Source: Lingula anatina (Eukaryota; Brachiopoda; Lingulata; Lingulida; Lingulidae). From it: a stretch of 64,000 nt of DNA. Under the pieces are notes generated by a model. That model made no database searches. It saw only the letters and a list, made by a program, of their open reading frames with translations, and was not told where the DNA came from. Location: assembly GCF_001039355.2 (NCBI RefSeq), contig NW_019775502.1:903142-967141 (forward strand), given 5' to 3'. Positions 21,799 to 31,717 of the stretch are shown here, in pieces. A program made the translations under genes and the position numbers. Position 1 is the stretch's first letter. Each line of letters starts with the position of its first letter.

Positions 21799-24700
21799 GC
21801 TATTGACAAGCAAAAGTTGAACGGAAAGAGTTATAGGGAAAGAAACAGAATCATAGATTGTGTCACTAGGTAATTCTAAAATCATAATACCAAGGACAAT
21901 GAATGACCAGTCATACCACTATGTTGTCCTCCGTCAATAAAGGTTTGCAGCCAAAACTTTGTCTTTTCTTTATGGCTTTTTCATTTTCAATATATTTCAT
22001 TGGTATCAAATAATTGGTCATCTCCAAGTACATTCGGTCGATCATGACGTCCATGTAGAATAGACATAAATATCGGAATAGGCTGTTTAACAGGCAATTG
22101 AGAGTCGAAATCCTTTAAACATTTCCCTCCGTTTCGTTCAGTGCTACGATTAGACAATGAATCACGAATGATGGAAAAATCCATTTCTATATTTTGTTGA
22201 AGAGATGTTTGAATATATGTATTCCAGAAAACAGCTGCAGTTCTTGAAAACGAAAAGGGTCGTTTGATTCCAATGAAGTGTGACCTCACCAAAACGGAAG
22301 AGATAGAGTCCATGTTTCAAGAAATCAAGGAACAGTTGGGTGGTGTCGACGTTTGTGTTAACAACGCAGGTGTTAATCTCTGTCAGGATTGCAAGACAGG
22401 GCCTTTATCTGATACCAAGACGATGTATGATGTAAGACAACTCTTATTAATTTTTTTATTTTTTCTTTAGAATCCTTTAGCCATTTATCTTTATGCGGGT
22501 GTAAGGCGTTTGTAATGCTTAAAAATATTTTGCGCAGCAAAACAAAACTTTTCATGACGTATTCTGAATCTATATCCCGAGGAAATATTCTTTCAGCTTA
22601 CGTCTGTTCCTTGAATCGCTAGTGTTTATTTAAGAATGTGGGATTTTAGTTTTGTTGAGTATTCAAAGTTTCTTGTTAAAAATTGTTTATTTCTCAATTA
22701 AAATTACTGCCTGGGTCCCATCCTTGTTTTTCCTCCCAAGCTGTATATTACCAGAGCGTTAAGTTTGGGGGTAATTAACTTTCGTTTAGTAGCTTCAGTA
22801 TAGGCGTGCCAGTTATCTAAGCTGATTAAGCTGAAGGCGATTTAGGGAGAACCCCCCTTGGAGATGGATCGATCCTGTAAGATCGATCTAAGTATGGGAA
22901 CAAGGTCTTATAGCTTATGCGTATATGCTCAGTAATGGAATTTTTGCCACATGTCTAAATGAATGCTTATCTTATGCTCTGCATGAACAACGTTAACCTT
23001 CTTCTTAGCTGATACTCAAAGTAAGACAAAAATGCCTCAGACTTCAACAATGGTCAGGGACTCTACAGTAAAAAAATGAATACAACTTGTCGTTTTATTT
23101 CCTGATATACCTTCAACCAGGGACGACCTTTCGAATAAAACAATTTTTTTTTCAGTTGAATGTTTTTGCTGCTATAGCTGTTTCCCAGCTGACTGTCAAG
23201 TCCATACACGAGAGGAAGAGGGATGATGGGCACATTATTTACATTGGCAGGTAATACATAATTGATCTCAAGCAAAATGTACATGTATCTTTACCACGTT
23301 TCCCGAGTAAATGGCCTTTTCAGATCCATAATTAGTTATTGACAAATTCGATATACAACGTACCAAAAGGTGACACCGGGCTTAAAAAACACATATGGCA
23401 CACTGGAACCTAGTGCAAATGGGTGAAAATTCGTTCCCCAAATGGTTAAAACTCCCGAAAAATTGTGACATTGCAGGCAAAGGTAGCTACTCGGCCTTAC
23501 ATACCGTTTAAATGGCTTTGGGAAGATTATCATGTTATCGTTTCTAACAAGTATGTTCTATTTAATTAGTGTTTGTGAGAGCACGGTCCACGCGGAGTTT
23601 TCATGTCACATGTATACCCCAACAAAATGTGCCCTGAAGGCTTTCACAGAGGGCCTGCGACACGAGCTGAGACAACAAAAAACAAAAATACGGACGACGG
23701 TATGAGAGAGAGAGATTAAATGTACATATGAAGGAGAAATTACAGCCCAGTCTGTGACTGCTTATTTACAGTAGGAGATAACTTAGAGGAGAAAATTAAC
23801 AAAATAATGAGGCAGTTACAGTAAATAAATAATTTGCAATTTTACAGTAATGGAATCGCATTTGCATATAGGCCCCTGCTTCCATTTCCCATCTTTTGCG
23901 ACGCCCGAGAATCCGTATATGGGCGACTACAAAATATGATTTTAGTGGAATTTATATAACAATTTGTTAATGTAACCCAATATTGAAATATTATGCTCTA
24001 CTGTTAGGTGATTAGTCCTGCAATGGTGGACACTCCGCAAGCAAGAGCAGACATGGACGACAACCTCTTCCGTCCGGAAACTGTAAGCTTCAGTAAAATG
24101 TTGTGGGTTAATCCCAGGTTTTATGCCAAACTTCGTCAATCATCTAATCCCCTTTGCCTTTCACGAATAACAGAAATTGCGGTACCAAATAATTGGAATA
24201 CGGATACAAACAGTTTTTCGTGACTTTTTGGATTTTAATGGATTTAAAGTGAATCAGACAAATTGAAATGTAAGCGAAAATACTGAGGATATGCTTCAGT
24301 CTTTTAATGTGCAATTCTTTTACATAATTAATACATTTAACTAGTGTCCAGTATGTTACTTTGTATATATCACCCAGCCCTTGGGGCTTAATATAAGAGA
24401 CTTAAAGTGCTGTTAATTCGTCATTGTCTTATAGTAAATATTTTGGTTAACGTTTCCGTCACTTAATTTTTCTTAATTTTTCAAAAATCCTTTAATTACC
24501 AATTTTAATATCTTATATATATGAGAATACACCCTTCAATATCATCCATCTTTTATAATATCATTTCACGCTAGTGTCTTCAACCAGACGATGTTGCTGC
24601 CGCCGTGATCTTTGCTCTCAGTGCCCCGCCATGTGTCAACGTAAGTAAAAATTTGCACTGACTTGTGCATTCAGTACTTTTAATTAAAACATTACAGTTA

Positions 24701-25000
24701 GAGTCAGCTAAGTGGCTTTACATGAACATATGGTAGGTTTTTTCGTTGTCTTGAATCTTGTCATTCACTTGTTTTAAGTATTTTTAACACAGGTCCAAGG
24801 GGAAATAAAATTCTTTATTATTGAATGTTAAAATTGCCATTTGCTCTCACAAAGATCGAATCTGGTATTTAAATAAATCAATTAAAAAATTTGCACCTAT
24901 CCATCAGGTACGGCAGTGGAGCAACCATTTATTACATTGTTTCAATTTATTTTTCCAGGTCCGCCATCTTTGCCTCCACGCCATACACGACTCGTTTTAA
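21610..25000 (+). CDS. Short-chain dehydrogenase/reductase, DHRS11-like (SDR copy 2), seven coding exons
   Basis: Exons are 21610-21741, 22228-22431, 23156-23250, 23570-23699, 24008-24082, 24575-24640 and 24959-25000. Their lengths of 132, 204, 95, 130, 75, 66 and 42 bp are identical to SDR copy 1. They join in phase to 247 residues ending at TAA 24998-25000. Conserved features are T-G-A-S-K-G-I-G (12-19), N-N-A-G (89-92) and the catalytic Y-T-P-T-K in exon 4. As in copy 1, Cys takes the position of the catalytic Ser 13 residues before Tyr. A TTTCAG acceptor stands just before the ATG, suggesting an untranslated first exon. Intron 1 carries an (AAT)n tract. The predicted enzyme is a cytosolic NAD(P)(H)-dependent reductase of unknown substrate. 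It was probably produced by inverted duplication with copy 1, and divergence at the C-terminus and in exon 5 suggests the event is not recent. Confidence 0.88.
21749..21797. repeat. (AAT)n microsatellite in intron 1 of SDR copy 2
   Basis: About 15 ATA/AAT units. A homologous tract lies in the same position after the orphan exon 1 (39081-39134), supporting common descent. Confidence 0.95.
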
Positions 25001-25559
25001 TCTTTGGCCAACTACAGATGCCAGCTTTTCATGCTTACAAATATACGCCTTTTTGGATGGGGAAATACCTTGTATTTAATTTGTAATTCTTTTACACACC
25101 ACACAAAAAAGCTTTTAAACATGTGTATGTAGTGTAAAAGCAGTTGCTTGTGAGTGTTCACTTCAAATAAAAGCACACATAATATGTTTTAAAGCGCATT
25201 CTTTCTGTATATCATCTTACTGGGTATAACTTTTTATAAAATTACTATTTTTGGTTATGAGTAATTCAGTAAAATTGCCCCTTTCTCGCAATTTTAATGA
25301 AAAATATAAAATGGTATAATTTCCGGATCCGGATCAACAATAGTATTTCTCCTTAGCCAATGCCAATTATCTTACCCAAAATAAGGACAATCAATGAAAA
25401 CACTGGCCTGTAACTCGTATACAATTAAACGGAAAAAATCCCCTAACAAACGAAAACAAACGAGCAAAGAAACACAAGTTTAAATTTCCAAGTAAACTAT
25501 CGTCTGTGTCACATTAGTTGCCCGTGCATACATGTATATGACAATTATCATCCGACTAA

Positions 25560-27717
25560 ATGAACTGTTGTCGCCAATTGTATTCTTCGGCCCAAATATT
25601 AATGTACAAATCACACGTGTATGTCGCGACAATGTGGTTTGTACATGCAAACATTATCAGAGTGGGATTTACATACGCATGCGCACCGTCTCCAACAATT
25701 AATAAACCACCAAAGGTACCTCATATGAACTGTGTGACTTCAATCTTACCTTTGCTCCCATTGACCCAATTAAAGATAAGGCGTCGATACTGCTCTAGAG
25801 GGATACCTGTCACAATCATACACAATTATACGTCACAAGATAAGGTAGTCTCGTGACAGATTAATGAGTCATTCTCGTGTGAGCTTCCTTCTAGAAAAGT
25901 CGCCCACAAACCAGCTGGATCCTGAATCAACACCACCAGAAAAAAGTCTCAAGACCGAACTTAAAAGAGGGGTTTCGAAAGTGAATGTTTGAAGGCAATA
26001 TAACGCAGGCCCTCTACCAATAGTATTATTGCTATACATGGGAGTCTATGGTAAGGAACAAACTTAAAAGTAAAACTAATGTACATTGTGCATGCAGCAT
26101 GTTAAAGAATGTCACTGCAATGTTAAGTCCTCCTCTTAAAGGCGTCCCATTTTCTCCTTGTATATTCCCCAGCTAAAATATCAATAAAGACATTCTTTCG
26201 ACGAAATTGTTACCTTTGAATCAAAAACGCAATTTTCAAAAGCAAAAATAGATGACATCTAGACGCCTTGTTAAATATATAGGGTTAAGTTAATAATTTA
26301 CTGACAGAGGTTTTGGCTTCCTTTCTTCAATAAGTGAACGGTTGACAAGAGTATAAACAAAGTAATATTTAACTACCAACTTGTGTATTATTTGGTGGAG
26401 AGAGTTTCATAATCAACTTCAATTTTGATATTATATGCCCATTTGAACACATTTTATGCAAGGCGTTCGTGCATTTGTGTGCGTGTGTGTGTGCGATTTT
26501 TTTATGTTTTTTTACTATCAATGCAAAAATGACTGCATTCATTGCTTTACAATCACAGTCGTGTATCCGAATTTATCACATTTTCGTTCATTAATTATAG
26601 CTCAAGTCTGAGAGTCGAGCTTTTATTGAATATTAATACAAGCCCGCCATAGAAGTCAAAGTTAATGCTGAACCTGTCCGCCATCTTGGAGACTTCCCGT
26701 GAGTACTAACTGATACCTATATCACTGGTAAATGTACAATTTACAGATAGCACGGCGATACGTGATTACTGACACTCACAGTGCGCGTGAGGACACCAAT
26801 ATTATAAGTAGCATTGTCCCTACAAAAAAGAGTTTCCTATTTAATCGTTGATTGTGACATTAGCGAAACAATCAAGTAATGAAGCCTAACAAATAAGTTA
26901 AAACCATATAACTGAAAGAATCAATATGGGTCGACAAGGTTTGAAGATGAATTATGTTTTTGTTTATTTGCCAGAAATACCCTTCGTCCTAAACTATACA
27001 AATAACATTTCTGTCCCCTTAAAAATGTTAGTTGCTATGGTTACAGAGAAAATTTGATATTTGTCCAATTTTGTCAAATAGGGAGGAAACCTTTATGCTG
27101 ACACCTTGCACAATGGTTTAAACAAAAACGATATTTAATCCACAACTTGTGTATCATTTGGTAGAGAGCTCGAAACCGTTTGATAATTATTTTCAGTTCT
27201 GATTTTTCATTTATTTGTCCTTTTTATTTGGATGTATTGCACATTTGGTTACATTTGATCTAGATTCATTGCATAATCGCGGACGCCGTTATCTTTTCTG
27301 CGTGCCATACTTTTCTTATCTTATGGTCGTGGTTTTACAAAGACAGCCGTTTATCCAACGTAGTTAAATTTCCATTTTTTTTTTCATTATAGCACAAGCG
27401 CAATAATTCACTAAGATTTAGACAAATATACAAGTTAAAGTTAATGTTCAACTTGCCCACCTTGTTGCTGACTTTATACGAGTACAAACTGATATCAACT
27501 GGTAAAAATGCAATATTTAAAAATATTACACAATGACACTTAATTATTAACAAACATTTTAAAATTCTTGAAAGATGAGGATAGGGAAGAAGATAGGGTT
27601 CCTATCTTTAGTATAAATTTACAGCAATCGACAAGAGTATAAACAAAATCATATTAAATTAGCAACTTGTGTATTATTTGGTGGAGAGATATTTTGATAA
27701 TCAACTTCAGTTCTAAT
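25560..27717 (+). repeat. Complex degenerate repeat, first copy, left part
   Basis: This non-coding DNA matches 39400-42400 and 42990-43800 in order: CACACGTGTATGTCGCGACA, TACGCATGCGCACC, TATACGTCAYAAGATAAG, a GGAGTCTATGGTAAGGAACA block, and GCAATTTTCAAAAGCAAAAAT. A degenerate sub-motif (gccatcttGGaGACTTC..gtGAGTAC.aACTGATA) recurs at about 26681 and 27455 here. No open frame of note. It could be a large non-autonomous element or an internally repeated satellite-like block; the superfamily was not recognised. Confidence 0.7.
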
Positions 27718-27720
27718 ACT
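27718..27720. other. 3-bp target-site duplication (ACT), left
   Basis: ACT at 27718-27720 and again at 30368-30370 flank the Harbinger element. Joining the flanks through a single ACT restores continuity of the surrounding repeat as seen at 43680-43720. Confidence 0.8.
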
Positions 27721-28104
27721 AGAGAGCTTTCGCAACTGCACGTTTAGGCGACCGACTACATTTAGCTATCCGTAACCGTAAAGTGACCAACGTTTTTTTT
27801 TTCGTGATTTCGCAGAAAGACCCGGTTAGCCTTTACGGATAGTCGAATTGTATAGTAGGCTGATACATGTTTCCCGTGCTGTAAGCAGAGACGTTAAATG
27901 AGGTCATACGCCATTGGACAGGTTAGATAATTTTTGCTGCACGCGGGTGATGAAGGAATAGGCATGATAAACATTACAGGGGTAAACACACTTTAGACCA
28001 CGGTGGAAGTGAAGAACAAAAGACTCAGGCGTGGTGTAACTCGCATAACCGCACGAATCGCATGAATGCGTTATAACCCGCTAATGGACCCGTGGTCTTA
28101 ATAA

Positions 28105-28195
28105 GATAGACCCCTCGTCAGCGAGGATTATGTGACATCCACTCGTGCTACGCACTCGTGTATGCCACATAACCCTCGCTGACTCGGGGTCTATC
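28105..28195. promoter_or_regulatory. Hairpin upstream of the Harbinger transposase
   Basis: Two 43-base arms (28105-28147 and 28153-28195) are complementary with seven mismatches around a five-base loop. Both contain GATAGACCCC and GTCAGCGAGG. The hairpin ends 27 bp before the ATG. It may be a subterminal transposase-binding or promoter element, or a nested foldback repeat; the function is inferred from position only. Confidence 0.6.
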
Positions 28196-28222
28196 TATTA
28201 CTAAAACTACACACACCTCAGC

Positions 28223-29275
28223 ATGGACCTCCTGCAAATGGCAGTTCAAGGCGATGATGAGGAGTTGATATACGCTCTCCTTCGCGATAGACCTCAGAAA
28301 AGGCTGATAACCTATGACCCTGAATGGCCAAGTTTTAATTTGGGTACCCTTACTAACGATCAGTGTTTGAACGACTTTCGCTTTGAAAAGGAAGATGTAT
28401 ATCGCTTGGTAACGTTATTAGGACTTCCTGTCATGATAACTGTAAGTAACAGATGCAGGTGCAGCGGACTTGATGCCTTATGTATGGTTTTAAGGAGATT
28501 TTCGTACCCAAATCGACTGAGTGATTTGGAAAGATTTTTTGGTCGACCTGCATCGACCTTATCCGTGATCATCAATCACAGTGTTGGTCTACTCTATGAC
28601 AGTCGTCATCATCGTTTGGATACACTGGATAATCCGCGGTTGGGTCTTGCACAACTTCAAATTTATGCTGATGAAATACATGAGAAGGGTGCGCCGCTGC
28701 AGAACTGCATAGGTTTTGTGGATGGCACGGTTCGTCCTATAAGCAGGCCAACACGCCATCAACGCGTATGTTACAATGGACACAAGCGCATCCACGCATT
28801 GAAATTTCAATCAGTAGTGATACCTAGCGGGTTGATTACGCATCTTTATGGTCCTCTAGAAGGGCGAAGACATGACTGTGCACTGCTTCGTTCGAATGGA
28901 TTGATGGAACAAATGGAAGCTAGAGAGCTTACTGATAGGAATGGTCTTCCATACGCAATTTATGGAGATCCGGCTTACCCCATTAGAAGTTATCTGTTGA
29001 GTCCCTTCAGAGGAGCAAATTTGAGTGCCGAAGAAGAAGAATTCAATAGGAGAATGTCATCTGTCCGGGAATGCGTCGAGTGGGAGTTCGGAAACTTATT
29101 GCGAAACTTTGCCTTCCTGGACTTTCGAAAGAATTTAAAAGTTCTGTTGTCTCCTGTAGCTAAGTACTACTTGGTAGGTGGTCTTCTGGTCAACTGCCAT
29201 ACCTGTGTGTATGGCAATCAGACCAGTCGGTACTTTCAACTAGACCCTCCCACCTTGGAGAACTATTTAGCATGA
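28223..29275 (+). CDS. Harbinger transposase (DDE_Tnp_4 nuclease family), intact
   Basis: A single 350-codon frame starts ATG-GAC-CTC and has the usual length for the family (about 350-420). It is the DDE nuclease that cuts and joins the element ends in the nucleus. The catalytic core is visible: F-V-D-G-T with D167, the G-P-L-E-G-R-R-H-D box (D218), Y-G-D-P-A-Y with D249 and V-E-W-E-F-G with E286. The N-terminal ~110 residues carry the helix-turn-helix-like segment common to these proteins (S-D-L-E-R-F-F-G-R-P-A-S-T-L-S). No frameshift or stop is seen. Harbinger transposases normally need a Myb-like partner for nuclear import and end binding. In this element the only other frame is the 61-codon one at 29440-29625. 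Confidence 0.93.
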   Translation: MDLLQMAVQGDDEELIYALLRDRPQKRLITYDPEWPSFNLGTLTNDQCLNDFRFEKEDVYRLVTLLGLPVMITVSNRCRCSGLDALCMVLRRFSYPNRLSDLERFFGRPASTLSVIINHSVGLLYDSRHHRLDTLDNPRLGLAQLQIYADEIHEKGAPLQNCIGFVDGTVRPISRPTRHQRVCYNGHKRIHALKFQSVVIPSGLITHLYGPLEGRRHDCALLRSNGLMEQMEARELTDRNGLPYAIYGDPAYPIRSYLLSPFRGANLSAEEEEFNRRMSSVRECVEWEFGNLLRNFAFLDFRKNLKVLLSPVAKYYLVGGLLVNCHTCVYGNQTSRYFQLDPPTLENYLA

Positions 29276-29439
29276 ACTGTACACTTGTAAATTGTGCGTA
29301 TGAAAAATTAAAGAGTAAAATCTAAAATTCATGCAGCAAGCAAACTTTATTTAAATGAAATCTTGAAGAAAAAAGTACTGTTTTAACAAAGATTAATCCC
29401 ATGTGTATGTTGTAGGCAGCAAGAGCCTAGTATGTCAAT

Positions 29440-29625
29440 TCAGTTTTTCTTTTTAACCAAAGACATATATATAACCATCTCCATCATTTGTTTGTCTTTT
29501 TCAATTTTATTTTCTTGCTCTTTGTTTTCTAATTCAAAGCGTTCTTTCTCGAAGGCCAACTTGTCTTTCAGGTAACTGACGTAATCTGCTGATGAATCAG
29601 TTCGGCGCTTCTTAGTTGGCGGCAT
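29440..29625 (-). CDS. Small basic/coiled-coil protein, possible remnant or C-terminal exon of the Harbinger accessory (Myb-like) protein
   Basis: A 61-codon frame on the opposite strand, convergent with the transposase as the accessory gene of Harbinger elements usually is. It has a basic K-K-R-R cluster near the start (nuclear-localisation-like), then a highly charged Glu/Lys helix with E-K-E-R-F-E-L-E-N-K-E-Q-E, and ends V-K-K-K-N. Charged helical tails like this close Myb/SANT accessory proteins, but the three-helix Myb domain itself is not visible upstream. A TTTTTTTAG acceptor-like tract precedes the ATG, so this may be the last exon of a spliced gene. Function inferred. Confidence 0.45.
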   Translation of the reverse strand: MPPTKKRRTDSSADYVSYLKDKLAFEKERFELENKEQENKIEKDKQMMEMVIYMSLVKKKN

Positions 29626-30370
29626 GTTGTCGCAATTTTAAGCTAAAAAAACAGTGTCACCAATTAATGCAGCGTCAGTTTTGTTACTAATATAATTAAT
29701 ATTAATCAATATTTCTCATCCCAAATTTTCAGAGTACAGATTCATTCAAATACACAAAACAGGACGCCGTGTGACTTTCGAAACAAGGCTTCATAAAATT
29801 TGCATTAAAAGTCTAGGAGATATATTTCCTGTCCACTATGGAGAAAATCGAGCTACTAGTAGTGTCTTACTAAACGGCACTTACCTGACGGATATCCTGC
29901 TTGTTACGCGTCAAGTGCAGACGGCTAGTCTATAGACCACTTATAAAGGCATGTGTACTCGTAAAAACTGCTCACAAGATGATGACCTAACAGTCTTATA
30001 ATACAATCCGTCACGCGTGCGGAAGGCCAGTTCTGACTACCTTGTGGTCAGTGGAAAATGCCTTTTTTACGGGTATAACCTATATTTCAATAGTAACAAA
30101 AACATAGACACAAATAACAGAGACAAAATGTTTCACATATATTGCAAAAATAAAATGTCCAATACGATTTTAGTATAGAAACGGTCAACTTTGAAAGGCT
30201 TGATTTCACGAAATTATGCTGATTTGTCAAACCGTTTTTCATTGACGGGTAGCAATCTAGCTGCGGATAATGTTCTCTCTAACCGTATGTGTACACGTCA
30301 CTAGACAACAAATTATGATGACCTAAACGTAGTCGTTAGCCTAAACGTGCAGGTGCGAAAGCTCTCTACT

Positions 30371-30426
30371 GTATATGCTGTTGAATACATTTTATGCAAG
30401 GGAATACGTATTTTGATTGCCTGCTT

Positions 30427-30465
<39 letters not shown>

Positions 30466-31400
30466 TCGCAAATGTATGTGTGGATGTGTATGTGTTAGTG
30501 TGAGTTTTGCTTGTTGCTTTGCAAAGACATTCGTATATCAATATTTATCAAATTTCCGTTATTTAATCATAGCTCAGGTCCTAGAGACGAGCTGTTATTG
30601 AATAGAATACAGGATCAACACTGATGTCAAAGTTAATGTGCAACCTGTCCGCCATATTGGAGACTTCACGTGAGTACAAACTGATATCACTGGTAAATAT
30701 ACACTTTACAGAATGCCCTTTTTTATTTTGGATTCATTGCATATTTGGGTGCATTGCATAATCACGAGCGAACACTGTGATTTTTTTCTGCGTGTCATGA
30801 TTTTCTTTTCTTACGTTTACGTTATCTTACCTCCATTATGGTTTTTACAAAGGAAGTCGTTTATCCAACATAGTTAAATTTTCATGTTTTTTCATTTTAG
30901 CGCAAGCGCAATAATTGGCCCTGCTTTATTGAGATTTAGACGAGGGTACTAAACCGAATGCCAGCGCGCAACACAAGCTTAATTTAATGTTCAACTTGTC
31001 CACCATCTTGGGGACTTCATGTGAGTATAAACTGATAAGTATATAATACATTGTATACTTATCACTGTTAAGTATACAATTTACAGATAGTACATAGATA
31101 CGTGATTAATGACACACACAAAGTTCATGTGAGGGCACCAATATCATAAGCGGCATTGTCTTTTAAAAAAGTGTATCCAATCGAAAGGACAGTGATTTCA
31201 GTGAAACGATCAAAAATGTGGCCTTACAAATTATTAAAGGCATATATCTAAGAATCAATGGATTTTCTTTTTCTTTGTCATTGATGGGACTTGGTCCACA
31301 AATTAGACATATTATTTTCCCTCTAAAATATTTGTTGCAATAACATGGTACGGACTAAATTTGATATTTGACAAAGTGATGCCAATCTGGATGGGAAAAT
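30371..31400 (+). repeat. Complex degenerate repeat, first copy, right part
   Basis: This continues the repeat interrupted by the Harbinger insertion. The GCCATCTTGG-type sub-motif recurs at about 30650 and 31001, each followed by GAGTA.AAACTGATA and GGTAAATATACA-like strings. A (TG)n tract lies at 30430-30465. No gene recognised. Confidence 0.65.
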
Positions 31401-31469
31401 ATTGATAATAATAGAAATGAGATACACTTGTTGTAAATGCAAAGATCCGTCCACCTCTCAGGATGGGAA

Positions 31470-31472
31470 CTG

Positions 31473-31537
<65 letters not shown>

Positions 31538-31562
31538 TGAGTGAGTGAGTGAGTGAGTGAGG
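31470..31562. repeat. (GT)n(GA)n(GAGT)n compound microsatellite
   Basis: Lies about 150 bp upstream of NB-ARC gene A. The homologous position upstream of gene B has only a short GTGTGTG, so it expanded in one copy. Confidence 0.9.
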
Positions 31563-31717
31563 GGGTGTTGTAATATACTGGAATACTATGTACTGATAGA
31601 GGTATCCATCCCTATATAAATATAAATAGCATAAATTATGTATGATTCGGTCGAGTGAGGGCTTTTCACAAATGCCCAAATTTAACAATTGGATTTTGTT
31701 TTCGGTATTGCAGAGCC

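Larger units (their letters stand above)
27721..30367 (+). mobile_element. Complete PIF/Harbinger DNA transposon
   Basis: The 2,647-bp element has inverted ends of about 45 bp beginning AGAGAGCTTTCGCA and containing CTGCACGTTTAGGC, with four mismatches. It is bounded by the 3-bp duplication ACT, and 3-bp duplications are typical of this superfamily. Inside are an intact transposase (28223-29275, plus), a convergent small frame (29440-29625, minus) and a strong hairpin just before the transposase start. Intact ends, an intact transposase and an exact target duplication argue for recent insertion into the complex repeat. It may still be mobile. Confidence 0.92.

Noticed and set aside
24891-25079. 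62-codon frame
   Set aside because: Out-of-frame reading over the final exon of SDR copy 2.
30347-30601. Cys/Val-rich frame
   Set aside because: Produced by the (TG)n microsatellite.
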